A stretch of DNA of 46,451 bases from Segetibacter sp. GTDB taxonomy: Bacteria > Bacteroidota > Bacteroidia > Chitinophagales > Chitinophagaceae. The notes beneath the pieces are model-generated. The model had not been told where the DNA came from. It ran no database searches and saw only the letters and a program-made list of their open reading frames with translations. Below are positions 17,126 through 25,568 of this stretch, one piece after another. The DNA lies in assembly GCA_028288485.1 (NCBI GenBank), contig JAQBNO010000116.1:1-46451 (forward strand), written 5' to 3'. Each line of letters begins with the position of its first letter. Position 1 is the first letter of the stretch. The translations under genes and the position numbers were made by a program.

Positions 17126-17345
17126 CTATATTTTGGTCATATAATATTGAATTTTTTTTGTACCATCATAATATCCCTTTTCATCCCCTGTTCCCGTTAC
17201 GAATGGTCTGTCGTGGCGGACGTAACACACTGGAACAAGATAATCTCGATCCTCTTTCGCCTGTTTTGCTTTTTTCGGTCCCGGGTCAGGACCGTGGCTG
17301 GTAAAACATTCCTTAAAAAATCTAACACTTTGTTTTACCTCCGGA
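17126..17345 (-). CDS. Possible small protein or gene remnant
   Basis: The minus-strand frame that ends at 17126 encodes KVPVPEVKQSVRFFKECF, then SHGPDPGPKKAKQAKEDRDY and VRHDRPFVTGTGDEKGYYDG. This composition looks like real protein. No plausible start codon lies near 17345. The frame continues upstream antisense to the neighbouring gene, where it loses its coding look. It may be the tail of a truncated gene or a small gene with a non-standard start. Unrecognised. Confidence 0.25.
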
Positions 17346-17363
17346 ACCGGAACTTTGTGGCAA

Positions 17364-17621
17364 ATGGAAATAGAAAAATTAGAACAGCTTATTAATATAA
17401 TTTCCAGGGGCGACACCAGTTCGGCTGAAGTATTATTTGATAAACCCGGTGGAAGAAAATACCTGGAAAGCATTGTTGTAATGGTAATAAGTACTTTACC
17501 AGGCTCCACCGAAGAAAAAGAAGATTTATTCTTTGCCTTTATAAAAGGGTTGAATAAGATTGAAAGAAGGATAAAACATCAAAAAGCAGGGCAGAAAATT
17601 TTAGAGCAGGTATATGAATAG
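17364..17621 (+). CDS. Hypothetical 85-residue helical protein
   Basis: The product starts MEIEKLEQLINIISRGDTSS and continues with LFDKPGGRKYLESIVVMVIS, then a charged C-terminal helix ending KAGQKILEQVYE. It is acidic to neutral and mostly helical, without signal or membrane segments. I prefer the ATG at 17364 over a TTG nine bases upstream. Not recognised. It sits alone near an operator-like palindrome. Confidence 0.55.
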   Translation: MEIEKLEQLINIISRGDTSSAEVLFDKPGGRKYLESIVVMVISTLPGSTEEKEDLFFAFIKGLNKIERRIKHQKAGQKILEQVYE

Positions 17622-17662
17622 CACCTTGACAGAAAGGAAAAATAAATCTGTTACAGGCCTAA

Positions 17663-17764
17663 TCAGGCTAAGAGATGACCAATAAAGCCAAACAAAACAG
17701 CAACTCCAATTAAAATAAACATCGCGAGAGGATGTGAAACCATCTTTTCGTCTTCTTCGTTCAT
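17663..17764 (-). CDS. Small single-helix membrane protein (33 residues)
   Basis: A short gene encodes MNEEDEKMVSHPLAMFILIG followed by VAVLFGFIGHLLA and TGA. It has an acidic N-terminus and one strong membrane helix (about residues 13-33). The ATG lies only four bases after the stop codon of the upstream two-helix frame, a spacing typical of translational coupling. Together these suggest a small bicistronic membrane operon. The function is unknown. Confidence 0.5.
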   Translation of the reverse strand: MNEEDEKMVSHPLAMFILIGVAVLFGFIGHLLA

Positions 17765-17768
17765 GTGG

Positions 17769-18026
17769 CTATTTGCTTTTAAAACAATTCACAGTTTCAG
17801 AAGTAACGTCATAAATACCAATTAAAAAAGATTCAACCAAAACGGTATTGACTCCATGGTTTTTAGAAGCAAAATAGCCAATACTTGTATATATAATTAG
17901 AGAAAGTGGCGCCAGCCAATTATAATTGAAGTTAAGTCTTCTTGAGGCAATTGAACCAATAGGGTCCACAAGGGTGACTAAGACCAGGCCAATAATTATC
18001 TACCGGAGTGCGTCATGAAAGATCAT
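17769..18026 (-). pseudogene. Two-helix membrane protein gene with an in-frame TAG
   Basis: Starting at the ATG at 18026, the frame reads MIFHDALR, then TAG (18000-18002), then IIIGLVLVTLVDPIGSIASR continuing to a stop at 17769. Without the TAG it would be an 84-residue protein with a first helix at IIIGLVLVTLVDPIGSI and a second at APLSLIIYTSIGYFA. The stop may be a disabling mutation or a sequencing error, or the true start may lie after it (a GTG at 17969 would remove most of the first helix). It is followed four bases later by the 33-residue membrane protein gene. Confidence 0.45.
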
Positions 18027-18241
18027 ACAGTAGTTTTTTGAACCCCGGTAAATCTCGGCAATAGTTTATTGGCTTTACGACCAATTTATTCAACCACAAC
18101 CACATCTATCCTGCTTACCACAAAGTTTTACCAGTGCTGCTTGAACGACATTCCAGCCGGATTATTAACAATAAAATAGTATTCTTTCCTGCCAACCGGA
18201 TATTATTGAAATAATAAATCAACGAAAAACGTTTCTTAAGA

Positions 18242-18988
18242 ATGAGACATTTACTAATGCTGTCGTTATTAATGTTTGCCTATACGCTGCCGGCATTTTC
18301 GCAAGCAGACACAACTTACCTTTATTTTAATAAGGGCTGGGGCGAATGCGACAAAGACACAGCTTATTATTATGGGATGGTTTATAAGAAAGACAACCTT
18401 TGGAGCAGGAACGACTACCGGGTAAAAGGCAACAGGCTTCAAATGGAAGCAACGTATGTTGACAAGGACTGCAAAACCGGACATGGAACTTTTAATTGGT
18501 ATCGCGAAAACGGAACATTAAAAAGCACTGCAGTTTATGACCAAGGCAAAAGTAAAACGGCGGACTATTTTTATGAAAGCGGCAAGAAGAAGGCGCACAT
18601 TATTTATACTGTCAACGGAAGCGAACAACACGGGTGGGATGAGAACGGTAAGGAAATACCCGGTTATATAGTGGAAAGGGAAGCCATATTTCCTGGTGGC
18701 TTACCCGGCTGGAAAGCGTATCTTGAACAAAATCTTAATGGCGATGTTGCGGTAAAATCTAAAGCTAAGCCAGGCATTTATACAGTAAAGGTTCAATTTG
18801 TAGTAGATAAAGAAGGAAGCATTAGTAATGTAAATGCAATAGAAGTTCCGGCAGCATGTAGTCGTTGTGCAAAAGAGGCGGTTAAAATTATTAAAAATGG
18901 GCCTAAATGGGAACCTGCAGTTGAAGACAATCAACGTGTCGTTTACCAGGCTATCCAACTTGTTTCCTTCCAGGTAGTACAGGATTAA
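18242..18988 (+). CDS. Exported TonB C-terminal domain protein
   Basis: This 248-residue protein has a signal peptide (1-20, ending LPAFSQ). A central region of MORN-like/toxin-antitoxin-like strands (GHGTFNWYRENGTLKSTAVY) is followed by a TonB_C domain from about residue 145 (AIFPGGLPGWKAYLEQNL, YTVKVQFVVDKEGSISNVNA, AVKIIKNGPKWEPAVEDNQR). The domain is that of 'energy transducer TonB' proteins, but the N-terminal membrane anchor and Pro-rich linker of a true TonB are missing. It is therefore probably a periplasmic TonB_C relative and not a working energy transducer. Bacteroidota carry many such proteins. Confidence 0.82.
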   Translation: MRHLLMLSLLMFAYTLPAFSQADTTYLYFNKGWGECDKDTAYYYGMVYKKDNLWSRNDYRVKGNRLQMEATYVDKDCKTGHGTFNWYRENGTLKSTAVYDQGKSKTADYFYESGKKKAHIIYTVNGSEQHGWDENGKEIPGYIVEREAIFPGGLPGWKAYLEQNLNGDVAVKSKAKPGIYTVKVQFVVDKEGSISNVNAIEVPAACSRCAKEAVKIIKNGPKWEPAVEDNQRVVYQAIQLVSFQVVQD

Positions 18989-19126
18989 ACTCGCACTATC
19001 TGCCTTAACATCCATTGATTTACAAACCCAACCGTTTAAAACCGGAACGGAGCACTAGCGTAGTTTAACAAAGGAAATTTTACCTATTCACGTAGCTTCG
19101 CAGCCCGTTTTCCAAAAATTGAAAAT

Positions 19127-19549
19127 ATGATTTTAAAGATCCTTACAGTAGTTTTTTTAGCCAGTTTCGAAATATACGCAGCAATTCCAGCTGGTTTTGC
19201 TTTTGGGTTATCTCCGTGGTTAATATGTACTGCAAGTGTACTCGGAGGGATATTAGGCGTGTTTGTAGCCGCTTTCCTGGGTGATAAAATCAGGCATTTC
19301 ATCTCTAAAAATAAGTCGCCGAAAGAAGCAAAACCGCAAACGAGTCTTGTTTACAGGTTGTGGAACAAGTACGGAATTGTAGGGCTAGGTTTTTTAGGAA
19401 CAATGACTGTAGGTGCACCGATAAGCCTGGCCGTAGGCATAGGATTTAAGGCTCCGTTACAAAAACTAATCACCTGGTGTTGCATTGGTGTCATCACTCG
19501 CTGCGTTTCATTTACGCTGATTGGATATTACGGCCTGAAGCTTTTTTAA
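19127..19549 (+). CDS. Small multi-pass membrane protein (Sm_multidrug_ex-like)
   Basis: The 140-residue product has about four membrane helices: residues 1-20, 26-50, 85-107 and 113-135. A positively charged cytoplasmic loop (KIRHFISKNKSPKEAKP) separates the two halves. The 'E.raaIPaG' style start (SFEIYAAIPAGFAFGLSPW) and the GTMTVGAPISLAVGIGFK segment resemble the 'putative small multi-drug export protein' family (PF06695). The specific substrate is not known, and the family name is historical. It converges with the truncated gene downstream, only 15 bases away. Confidence 0.65.
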   Translation: MILKILTVVFLASFEIYAAIPAGFAFGLSPWLICTASVLGGILGVFVAAFLGDKIRHFISKNKSPKEAKPQTSLVYRLWNKYGIVGLGFLGTMTVGAPISLAVGIGFKAPLQKLITWCCIGVITRCVSFTLIGYYGLKLF

Positions 19550-19564
19550 AAAATTCGGTTACTG

Positions 19565-20047
19565 CTAATTTTTTATTTCAAAGTTCCTTTCAAACACGCT
19601 TTTATTGGACCTAAGATGCTTCACCGTTATATCACGGTCAAAAACCCTGTTGAGGTTGTTGGCTGCCAAATTTTCCAGGATCGCTTCTGGCTGCACGCGG
19701 TAATGGCCAGGTTGCCATTGCTCATCCCGGTGAAATTGAAGCTTGCTTTCTTGATCAATAACCTGGATACTGCCGTTTATAGGATCATTATTTTTATCAA
19801 CAATTCGGATGGTTTCCTCCAAAAGAAAGTAATCCGGCGATTCACCAAAATTAATTTTAAGCGGCCGCTTAGTTTTTGGATGTGGAAGATTGAACACCCA
19901 TTTTTCATAACCAGGAGAAAGACGGTCGCGTACAACAACTACAAATGGTTTGGTATACGGTTGCTGTAAAGGTAAACCCTGTACATCTTTCCAATTACCG
20001 GCAACGGCAACTGTGTACCGCTCTCCTTTTTTTAACGCGTTCCCCAA
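19565..20047 (-). pseudogene. 5'-truncated gene for an Ig-like/SbsA-type protein
   Basis: The 160-residue frame has no ATG; its first possible codon is TTG (20047), and it starts directly inside a domain. It reads GNALKKGERYTVAVAGNWKD, then YEKWVFNLPHPKTKRPLKIN and later ILENLAANNLNRVFDRDI. This is the pattern of the last half of exported proteins with bacterial Ig-like strands found in Bacteroidota and Planctomycetes ('G..Y.l.i...w.D..G.pL', 'P...T..PL.i.F...LD...L', 'LEDlAGN...r.FD.D'). A signal peptide and roughly the first half are missing. The break coincides with a family B repeat (20043-20099). I infer a deletion or rearrangement at that repeat. Confidence 0.6.
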
Positions 20048-20099
20048 TTGGGATTCCTCCCGGGTGGGAATGACAAAAACACAACTGACATTGCCGGGC
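20043..20099 (-). repeat. Family B dispersed repeat, copy 2
   Basis: On the minus strand it reads GGCAATGTCAGTTGTGTTTT, then TGTCATTCCCACCCGGGAGG and AATCCC. It matches the copies at 2291-2352 and 44532-44585 except at scattered positions, and abuts the truncated gene. Confidence 0.65.
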
Positions 20100-20272
20100 C
20101 CTGCCAGTTTCCGCTAACCTGATGGAAAAGCAGTCTGCATGAACTAAGAGCAGGTTGATAAATGAACCGGGGGTTGCTTCGGCAAACTACGCAAGGCTGG
20201 TAATAACGACCACTATTTAGGTGAAAACGAAAATTTGAAAATCAGCCCTTACTTGGGGAATAGAATTGCGAA

Positions 20273-20333
20273 GTACAAGTGTGCGACGCAACGGAAGTAT
20301 CATAGTATTACTTATGCCTGGTACAAAAAAGTC
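20273..20333 (-). repeat. Family A repeat, full-length copy 5
   Basis: The plus-strand core GTACAAGTGTGCGACGCAAC is a perfect match to the consensus. The downstream arm, ending CCTGGTACAAAAAAGTCC, corresponds to the GGTCCATAAAAAT end of other copies. It lies between the truncated gene and the end of the beta-propeller gene. Confidence 0.9.
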
Positions 20334-20386
20334 CTCTTATTTTATTAGGTAGCTGCATTTTACCATCACTTATTCTGCGTGCATTA

Positions 20387-21523
20387 CTACCTGATGGCGC
20401 CAATACCAAACTGGTCGTTTGCCTTTACAGGTTTGTTGCCGGAAAAATCTATTTCCAGCATTTTTTCGCTGGCTACATTGTTATGAAACTCATCCTGCAG
20501 TGTTGTTATTATTTTACGCGTTTTTACATCAATCACTTCGCCGCTCGACGGATATACGAATTTGCCATCTATGCTAAAAGTTATCCATCCCGGCATGTCC
20601 TGAACAGGAATAGTTGTAAGCTGCTGGTACGGCTTGTTGGCACTAAACACATGAACCCGCATATTATGCCCGTCGGCAACCCATAACTCTTTCTCGTCGG
20701 GGGTTAGACCGATGCCGTGACTTGGATTTCCATGTCGTCGTACCGGGCCCATATTCCATCCTTCCACCTCGATCCGCGCCAGTTTTTTGCCTGTTGTAAG
20801 ATCCCCTACCTCAAAGCCTAGAAGGCTGTCAACAGTGGCATACACGAGGGTCTCTTTACCATTGATGGTAAACGGGCGAATGGAGTTTCCAAAAGGACCG
20901 ACTTTGTTAACCAGCGTGTGAGTTGTAGGATCGGAGATATACAACCATGGCGATGCGATATCATCGAGGTAAACATGATTGCCTGAAGGACCGTAAATAG
21001 TATTATGCGCTCTCTTGAAGACGGTGATTTTTTTAATGATATCGCCGGTATTGCAATCCACTACATTCCAAAAGCCTTTTTCCAGGGAAGGCAGGTACAT
21101 AATTTTACCATCGGGGGAAATAGCCATACGGTCACATCCGCCTTCAAAAGGCTTCTCCCATACTACTTTTTCAGTTGCCAGGTCTATACGTTGCAACGAT
21201 TCGAGCGTACTAACATAAATGCTGTTGAGTGACAGGCTTACTGCGATGCCTTTTACATTGGAAGGGGTTTTATCGGGGTGAAGCCCGCCTGTAGGAATTC
21301 GTTTTACAAAACGATGGTTGTTATCGATATCAAAAACGAGGATGCCATGACCGCCATATCCCAGGTAATCACGAATTCCGGGAACTGCTACATATAAATA
21401 TCTTTTTACAGCGACAGCCGAAGAAACGGAGACAGGATCATGTTCCGGTCCAGGAACTTTTGCTGCCAGGAACAACAGGCCAAAACCTGTGAGAAAAAGG
21501 AAAATAAAAGTTTTTGTCTTCAT
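20387..21523 (-). CDS. Exported beta-propeller protein (YVTN/YncE-like)
   Basis: From the ATG at 21523 the product is 378 residues; an upstream TTG at 21547 is less likely. After a signal peptide (KTKTFIFLFLTGFGLLFLAA) the protein shows repeated four-strand blades: RYLYVAVPGIRDYLGYGGHG, GIAVSLSLNSIYVSTLESLQ, MAISPDGKIMYLPSLEKGFW and GIGLTPDEKELWVADGHNMR. These are typical of YVTN/YncE 7-bladed propellers. Such proteins bind small ligands or metals, or serve as scaffolds, in the periplasm. No catalytic motif is evident. It is the last gene of a minus-strand run. Confidence 0.85.
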   Translation of the reverse strand: MKTKTFIFLFLTGFGLLFLAAKVPGPEHDPVSVSSAVAVKRYLYVAVPGIRDYLGYGGHGILVFDIDNNHRFVKRIPTGGLHPDKTPSNVKGIAVSLSLNSIYVSTLESLQRIDLATEKVVWEKPFEGGCDRMAISPDGKIMYLPSLEKGFWNVVDCNTGDIIKKITVFKRAHNTIYGPSGNHVYLDDIASPWLYISDPTTHTLVNKVGPFGNSIRPFTINGKETLVYATVDSLLGFEVGDLTTGKKLARIEVEGWNMGPVRRHGNPSHGIGLTPDEKELWVADGHNMRVHVFSANKPYQQLTTIPVQDMPGWITFSIDGKFVYPSSGEVIDVKTRKIITTLQDEFHNNVASEKMLEIDFSGNKPVKANDQFGIGAIR

Positions 21524-21580
21524 ATAAATGTATTTGCCTGGCCGCAATTTTTGAAATTATAAATGTTGGTGCTATTTATT

Positions 21581-22093
21581 TTACCGGGCAATACTGTACC
21601 TGTTCTGCATCAACCCGTTGTCAAACGTTTTGCATTCGGTTAGCTTCAACCAGTTTCTTTTGTCAACTCCATTAAATAACGCTTTACCCGAGCCAAGGAT
21701 AACAGGATGGATGGCTAAAAGAAATTCATCAACCATCCCGGCATTTAAAAGAGATGTAGTGAGGCTTGCACCGCCAAATAACCAGATGTCTTTCCCTTCC
21801 TCATTCCTGATTTCAAGGACCTTCTTTTCTATATCACCATTTATTAATGTTGCATTTGTTTGTAGAGTTTGCAACGTATTACTAAATACATAATGCTTCT
21901 TATCGTTCCACATGTGAGAGAAAGAAGCGGCCCATAGCTCGTAGCTTTTTCTTCCAAAAAAGATAGCATCAGTTGCAGCAAGAAACTCGTTCATTCCATA
22001 ATCGTCGTCGGTAAAACACCAGTCATATTCCCCATTGGGGCCCTCAATAAAACCATCTAAAGTAACCGCAACATTTAAAATAACCTTTCGCAT
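21581..22093 (-). CDS. Dihydrofolate reductase-like (RibD C-terminal domain) protein
   Basis: This 170-residue protein matches the small RibD_C/DHFR-like reductases (YyaP/YwjB group). It opens RKVILNVAVTLDGFIEGPNG, followed by ATDAIFFGRKSYELWAASFS, EEGKDIWLFGGASLTTSLLN and DEFLLAIHPVILGSGKALF. The NADPH-binding glycine segment (WLFGGA) is intact. Despite the name, these proteins are not the main folate DHFR, and the substrate is unknown. It is cytoplasmic. It lies 40 bases after the end of the FAD oxidoreductase gene and may be co-transcribed. Confidence 0.92.
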   Translation of the reverse strand: MRKVILNVAVTLDGFIEGPNGEYDWCFTDDDYGMNEFLAATDAIFFGRKSYELWAASFSHMWNDKKHYVFSNTLQTLQTNATLINGDIEKKVLEIRNEEGKDIWLFGGASLTTSLLNAGMVDEFLLAIHPVILGSGKALFNGVDKRNWLKLTECKTFDNGLMQNRYSIAR

Positions 22094-22132
22094 ATGGCAT
22101 CTATTTTAGATTGACACATTCAGAAACCGCCC

Positions 22133-24121
22133 TCATTTCGCCGGCACAAATAAAACCGCGTCTGCATTCACTATGCCTTCCCCTGCATCGGTCATTATTC
22201 TAACATGCGGCCTTTGATCTTTTTTAATTTGAAACGTGCCTAAAGAAATCCACGACCCTGATGTTTGCCCTGAAATGATTACCGATTTTTTTTCAACCTT
22301 AACCTCGTTTAACTTATTACCATCATTGATAATTATTCTCGTTTCCGTTGCAGTGTTATCGTTTTTTATGTAATAAGTATAAATCGTGTACTTCCCGCTT
22401 TTATTGATTACAGGATTAAATTGAACAAAGCCCGTACTTGTATCGCCGGCGCTACTGCTAAACCTCGACGGACCAAAACTACCAGACTTTTCCTTCTTCC
22501 AGTTACCGTGGACCACCACCTTTGCCGCATTGTCGTTGTCTACCAAAACCTCGGGTTCACTCCCATCGACCAGTGGGTTTTCTTTCAGCAATTGCTGCAC
22601 CTTCTTTACATCCACTTCCTGCACTGGTATCTTTGTATCAATTGCAAGAGAAGCAGCAACTGCTGATGACTGGGCAAGCGCCATAAACACCGGTTCCATA
22701 CGAATGGAGCCATAAGCAATATGACTTGCAGATAAACAAACAGGAACAAACAAATTTTTGCATTCCTCAGTTTTCGGCGTCAATGAGCGGTATGCAATTG
22801 GGTATGGACCAAACCCTCCTTTCTGTACATCACCTTCGTTCTTCACCATACCATTCACTACCACCCGTTGACAATTGTGCGAGTCCATGGTATAAGCTGC
22901 CATGCCTATTCCATCGTGCACTACTTCTCTACCCTCGCAATTGTTCTGTGTCATTACATAAGCTCCTACCATTCTTCTTGCCTCACGTACATACATTTGC
23001 GGAGTAAAATGATCATTGTCGGTGTACTCATCTTTTGGATACCCCCATTGCAGCATTTCATTTCTCAGGTGTTGGGGAATACGTTCGTCATGGCCAATAA
23101 AATAGAATAAGCCTTTTACATAATCTTCATGTTGTTTGCTGATCTTTCTTCTTGTATTATAATCGCCATCGGGATAATCGTAATTCATCCCGATCATGTC
23201 GGTCGAGAATGGGCCATTGTTATTGATGTCTGTTTTACCGTTGGGCATCAGGTCAATTTTCAACACCCGGTCATGCAGGTTAACAGGCTTTTTCTTATCG
23301 ATGTACCGCACCAATAGTTCATACATTGACGGGTGGTAATTTGCAGGTTTTGTAATGGGAATGCTATTTTCTTTTTTGTTAGTCAGGCATACGCGTAAAT
23401 TATAGGTCTGCACCTTTTTATCCCCTGTACCTTCCGGGGCTAATGCTTCAGAACTGATCCCCCACAACAATCCACTTGAAGGATCACCCGGAGTTTTATA
23501 AGGATCTACGCCGTTCGGAAACTGGTGCGTTTCTTCGATCTGAACACCATTGTATGTTTCTTTGTATAGCGAATTGTCTTCCCTGCCTACAGTATATGAT
23601 ACCCCGGCCCTTGCCATTAAATCGCCTTCATATGAACAGTCGATAAACATTGTAGCACTGATATTTTTATTAGTAGCAGTTGCAGGGTTCGAGGAATTTT
23701 CAATAACAATACTCTTTATAAATCCCTGTTCTTTTTTTGCAGATACGATGCGGTGATCATACAAAACAGGTGCACCGGAACGTTTAATATAATCGAGCAA
23801 AAGATTTTCAGCAACACTTGGTTCAAAGATCCATTGTTCAAACTTGCCGTAATGTTTGCCGATCCTGCGGTAAAAGTCAAGAGACAAACCGGAGATGGCG
23901 TATTTATTCCCAATATCTGTAAAGCCTAATCCGCCGGTGGTTAAACCTCCCAGGTGTTTTGTAGGTTCAATTAACAAAACCGATTTGCCCATCATCTTTC
24001 CCGTATAAGCAGCAATGACACCGGCAGCAGTACCCCCATAAATACAGATATCATAGGTCGCTTTTTGCGCAGAGAGCTGTAACGACAAAAAAAGCAAAAA
24101 AGAAAAGAGGTATGTAGGCAT
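22133..24121 (-). CDS. Exported FAD-dependent oxidoreductase with golvesin-like C-terminus
   Basis: This 662-residue secreted protein has a signal peptide (1-18, ending LQLSAQ) and an FAD_oxidored domain. The nucleotide-binding fold is DICIYGGTAAGVIAAYTG with LLIEPTKHLGGLTTGGLGFT. Further motifs are NISATMFIDCSYEGDLMARA, CVSYTVGRED-like residues and CQRVVVNGMVKNEGDVQKGG. Residues about 535-662 form a beta-sandwich of the golvesin/xanthan-lyase type (FVQFNPVINKSGKYTIYTYY, GSWISLGTFQIKKD), a likely glycan-binding module. Enzymes of this design are common among carbohydrate-degrading Bacteroidota, where they probably oxidise sugars. The neighbouring GH16 enzyme supports a polysaccharide role. 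Confidence 0.88.
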   Translation of the reverse strand: MPTYLFSFLLFLSLQLSAQKATYDICIYGGTAAGVIAAYTGKMMGKSVLLIEPTKHLGGLTTGGLGFTDIGNKYAISGLSLDFYRRIGKHYGKFEQWIFEPSVAENLLLDYIKRSGAPVLYDHRIVSAKKEQGFIKSIVIENSSNPATATNKNISATMFIDCSYEGDLMARAGVSYTVGREDNSLYKETYNGVQIEETHQFPNGVDPYKTPGDPSSGLLWGISSEALAPEGTGDKKVQTYNLRVCLTNKKENSIPITKPANYHPSMYELLVRYIDKKKPVNLHDRVLKIDLMPNGKTDINNNGPFSTDMIGMNYDYPDGDYNTRRKISKQHEDYVKGLFYFIGHDERIPQHLRNEMLQWGYPKDEYTDNDHFTPQMYVREARRMVGAYVMTQNNCEGREVVHDGIGMAAYTMDSHNCQRVVVNGMVKNEGDVQKGGFGPYPIAYRSLTPKTEECKNLFVPVCLSASHIAYGSIRMEPVFMALAQSSAVAASLAIDTKIPVQEVDVKKVQQLLKENPLVDGSEPEVLVDNDNAAKVVVHGNWKKEKSGSFGPSRFSSSAGDTSTGFVQFNPVINKSGKYTIYTYYIKNDNTATETRIIINDGNKLNEVKVEKKSVIISGQTSGSWISLGTFQIKKDQRPHVRIMTDAGEGIVNADAVLFVPAK

Positions 24122-24310
24122 AAGCAGTATTTGACCGTAGAATCGATTAACTGTTTTCTTTTATTAAATATATTAATTCCATTGATAACCAAAACCAGGA
24201 ATGTCGGCAAAATAAAGAGAACATGCCGTTATCACTTTTTAAGATAATCAACCAAATGGGAATAAAAGTTTAGGCAAAGTATGGAATAGTGACCATAAAA
24301 AGTATATACT

Positions 24311-25138
24311 CTATTGATATACTCTTACATAATCTACCAAAAATTTTTGGGGCAGCGAAGAAAGATCCGCACCTCTTGCACCTCCCCATGCACCTCCAAA
24401 AGCAAGATTTAGTATAAGGTATTGCGGCTTATCGAATGGCCAGCTTGCTGCGCCTTCTCCCTCGTTATTAAAAGTAAAGACTTTATTATCGTCCATATAC
24501 CAATCGATATGGTCTTTAAACCATTCGATGCCATAAACGTGAAAATTATTGTGAGGTGCAGGGTAAGGAATCGGCACACCCCTATTCGTCTTCTTAACAT
24601 GATTATACTTAGCGGTATGAACATTAAAGTGTACAGTATCGGGCGCAAAACCAACGTGTTCAAGTATGTCGATCTCGCCGGCTGCCGGCCATCCTTCAGA
24701 TTTAATATCAGTGCCCAACATCCATATTGCCGGCCATGTGCCTAAACTTGATGGTATCTTTGCTCTAACTTCATTGCGCCCATACGTCCAGTCTTTTTTG
24801 CCTTTCGTCGTCAGGCTTGCCGACGTGATCGGGTAAACCTTACTACCCGCCGCTAACGAATCATTTTTTGCTGTAATCGTTAAATACCCGTTTGTGACCG
24901 TCGCATTTTCGTTTCGTGCAACCGTATAGTATTGTAATTCTTTATTCCTGGCATACCCTTTTTCATAATCCCACTTACTATTGTCCGGCAGCCCGTTGTA
25001 ATTAAATTCGTCTGACCAAACCAGCTTTTTAAATTGACCCGAACCACCTTTATAAGGAGTAGTTTGCGCAAAAGCAGCAGAAAATATTACGCATAAAAGG
25101 AGTGATAAATACGACGGGCGGCGGGCAGGCAACATCAT
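24311..25138 (-). CDS. Secreted GH16 beta-glucanase (laminarinase-like)
   Basis: This 275-residue glycoside hydrolase family 16 enzyme has a signal peptide (to about residue 24, AAFAQ). Its catalytic motif is AAGEIDILEHVG, with nucleophile Glu155, Asp157 and acid/base Glu160 in the beta-bulge form of endo-1,3-beta-glucanases. Supporting motifs are KLVWSDEFNYNGLPDNSKWD, GRNEVRAKIPSSLGTWPAIW, VHFNVHTAKYNH and a final YVRVYQ. There is no carbohydrate-binding module. The likely substrate is laminarin or mixed-linkage glucan. It lies 189 bases upstream of the FAD oxidoreductase gene on the same strand. Confidence 0.95.
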   Translation of the reverse strand: MMLPARRPSYLSLLLCVIFSAAFAQTTPYKGGSGQFKKLVWSDEFNYNGLPDNSKWDYEKGYARNKELQYYTVARNENATVTNGYLTITAKNDSLAAGSKVYPITSASLTTKGKKDWTYGRNEVRAKIPSSLGTWPAIWMLGTDIKSEGWPAAGEIDILEHVGFAPDTVHFNVHTAKYNHVKKTNRGVPIPYPAPHNNFHVYGIEWFKDHIDWYMDDNKVFTFNNEGEGAASWPFDKPQYLILNLAFGGAWGGARGADLSSLPQKFLVDYVRVYQ

Positions 25139-25568
25139 CTGTACAAATTTATTCTAAAGGTGCTAATAAATTTTGACCGGCCAGTAATTCAACTATCTTT
25201 TTAAATAATACCCGGGTATTTTTATGTTGCCACCTGTACAACCACGTTCAACCCCGGTTGCGTCGCACACTGCAACTATATATTTTAAATCAGCCTTTCT
25301 ATAAAAGCTAATTACTTCCCCGTATCTGCGATATACTTAAAAACTATAGCGCTTTTATTAAACCGGGGATAGAGGCTTTGAGAAAATAGGTAGTAAGTTC
25401 GTGTTCGTAGTTGATGATCTTTGCTAAGCGATGACCGGCATTGGCTGTTGTAAGTCTTCGTCTTTATTTCCTCTCTATTTGTGGTCTTTGTCCGAGGCCG
25501 GAACTATGCATATTTCCCTATCGTGGTTTCATTTTTGATTACGTTCGGTCAATATTAAATTAACATCA
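25139..25568. other. Divergent intergenic region with family A repeat
   Basis: No gene is seen. It holds a family A core (25257-25276) with left arm starting about 25220 (ATTTTTATGTTGCC). It also has a TAAATTTG box (minus strand, 25144-25151) just before the GH16 start, too close to the ATG for a normal leader. Confidence 0.55.
25219..25276 (+). repeat. Family A dispersed repeat, copy 6
   Basis: The core 25257-25276 begins GTTGCGTCGCACAC and then diverges (TGCAAC instead of TTGTAC). The ATTTTTATGTTGCCACCTGT arm upstream matches the distal end of full-length copies. Confidence 0.75.

Larger units (their letters stand above)
16918..17363. other. Divergent intergenic region upstream of the receptor
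   Basis: It contains the receptor promoter (16934-16962), a 7+2+7 palindrome (17104-17119) and a coding-like minus-strand frame (17126-about 17345) that lacks a clear start. Confidence 0.5.
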
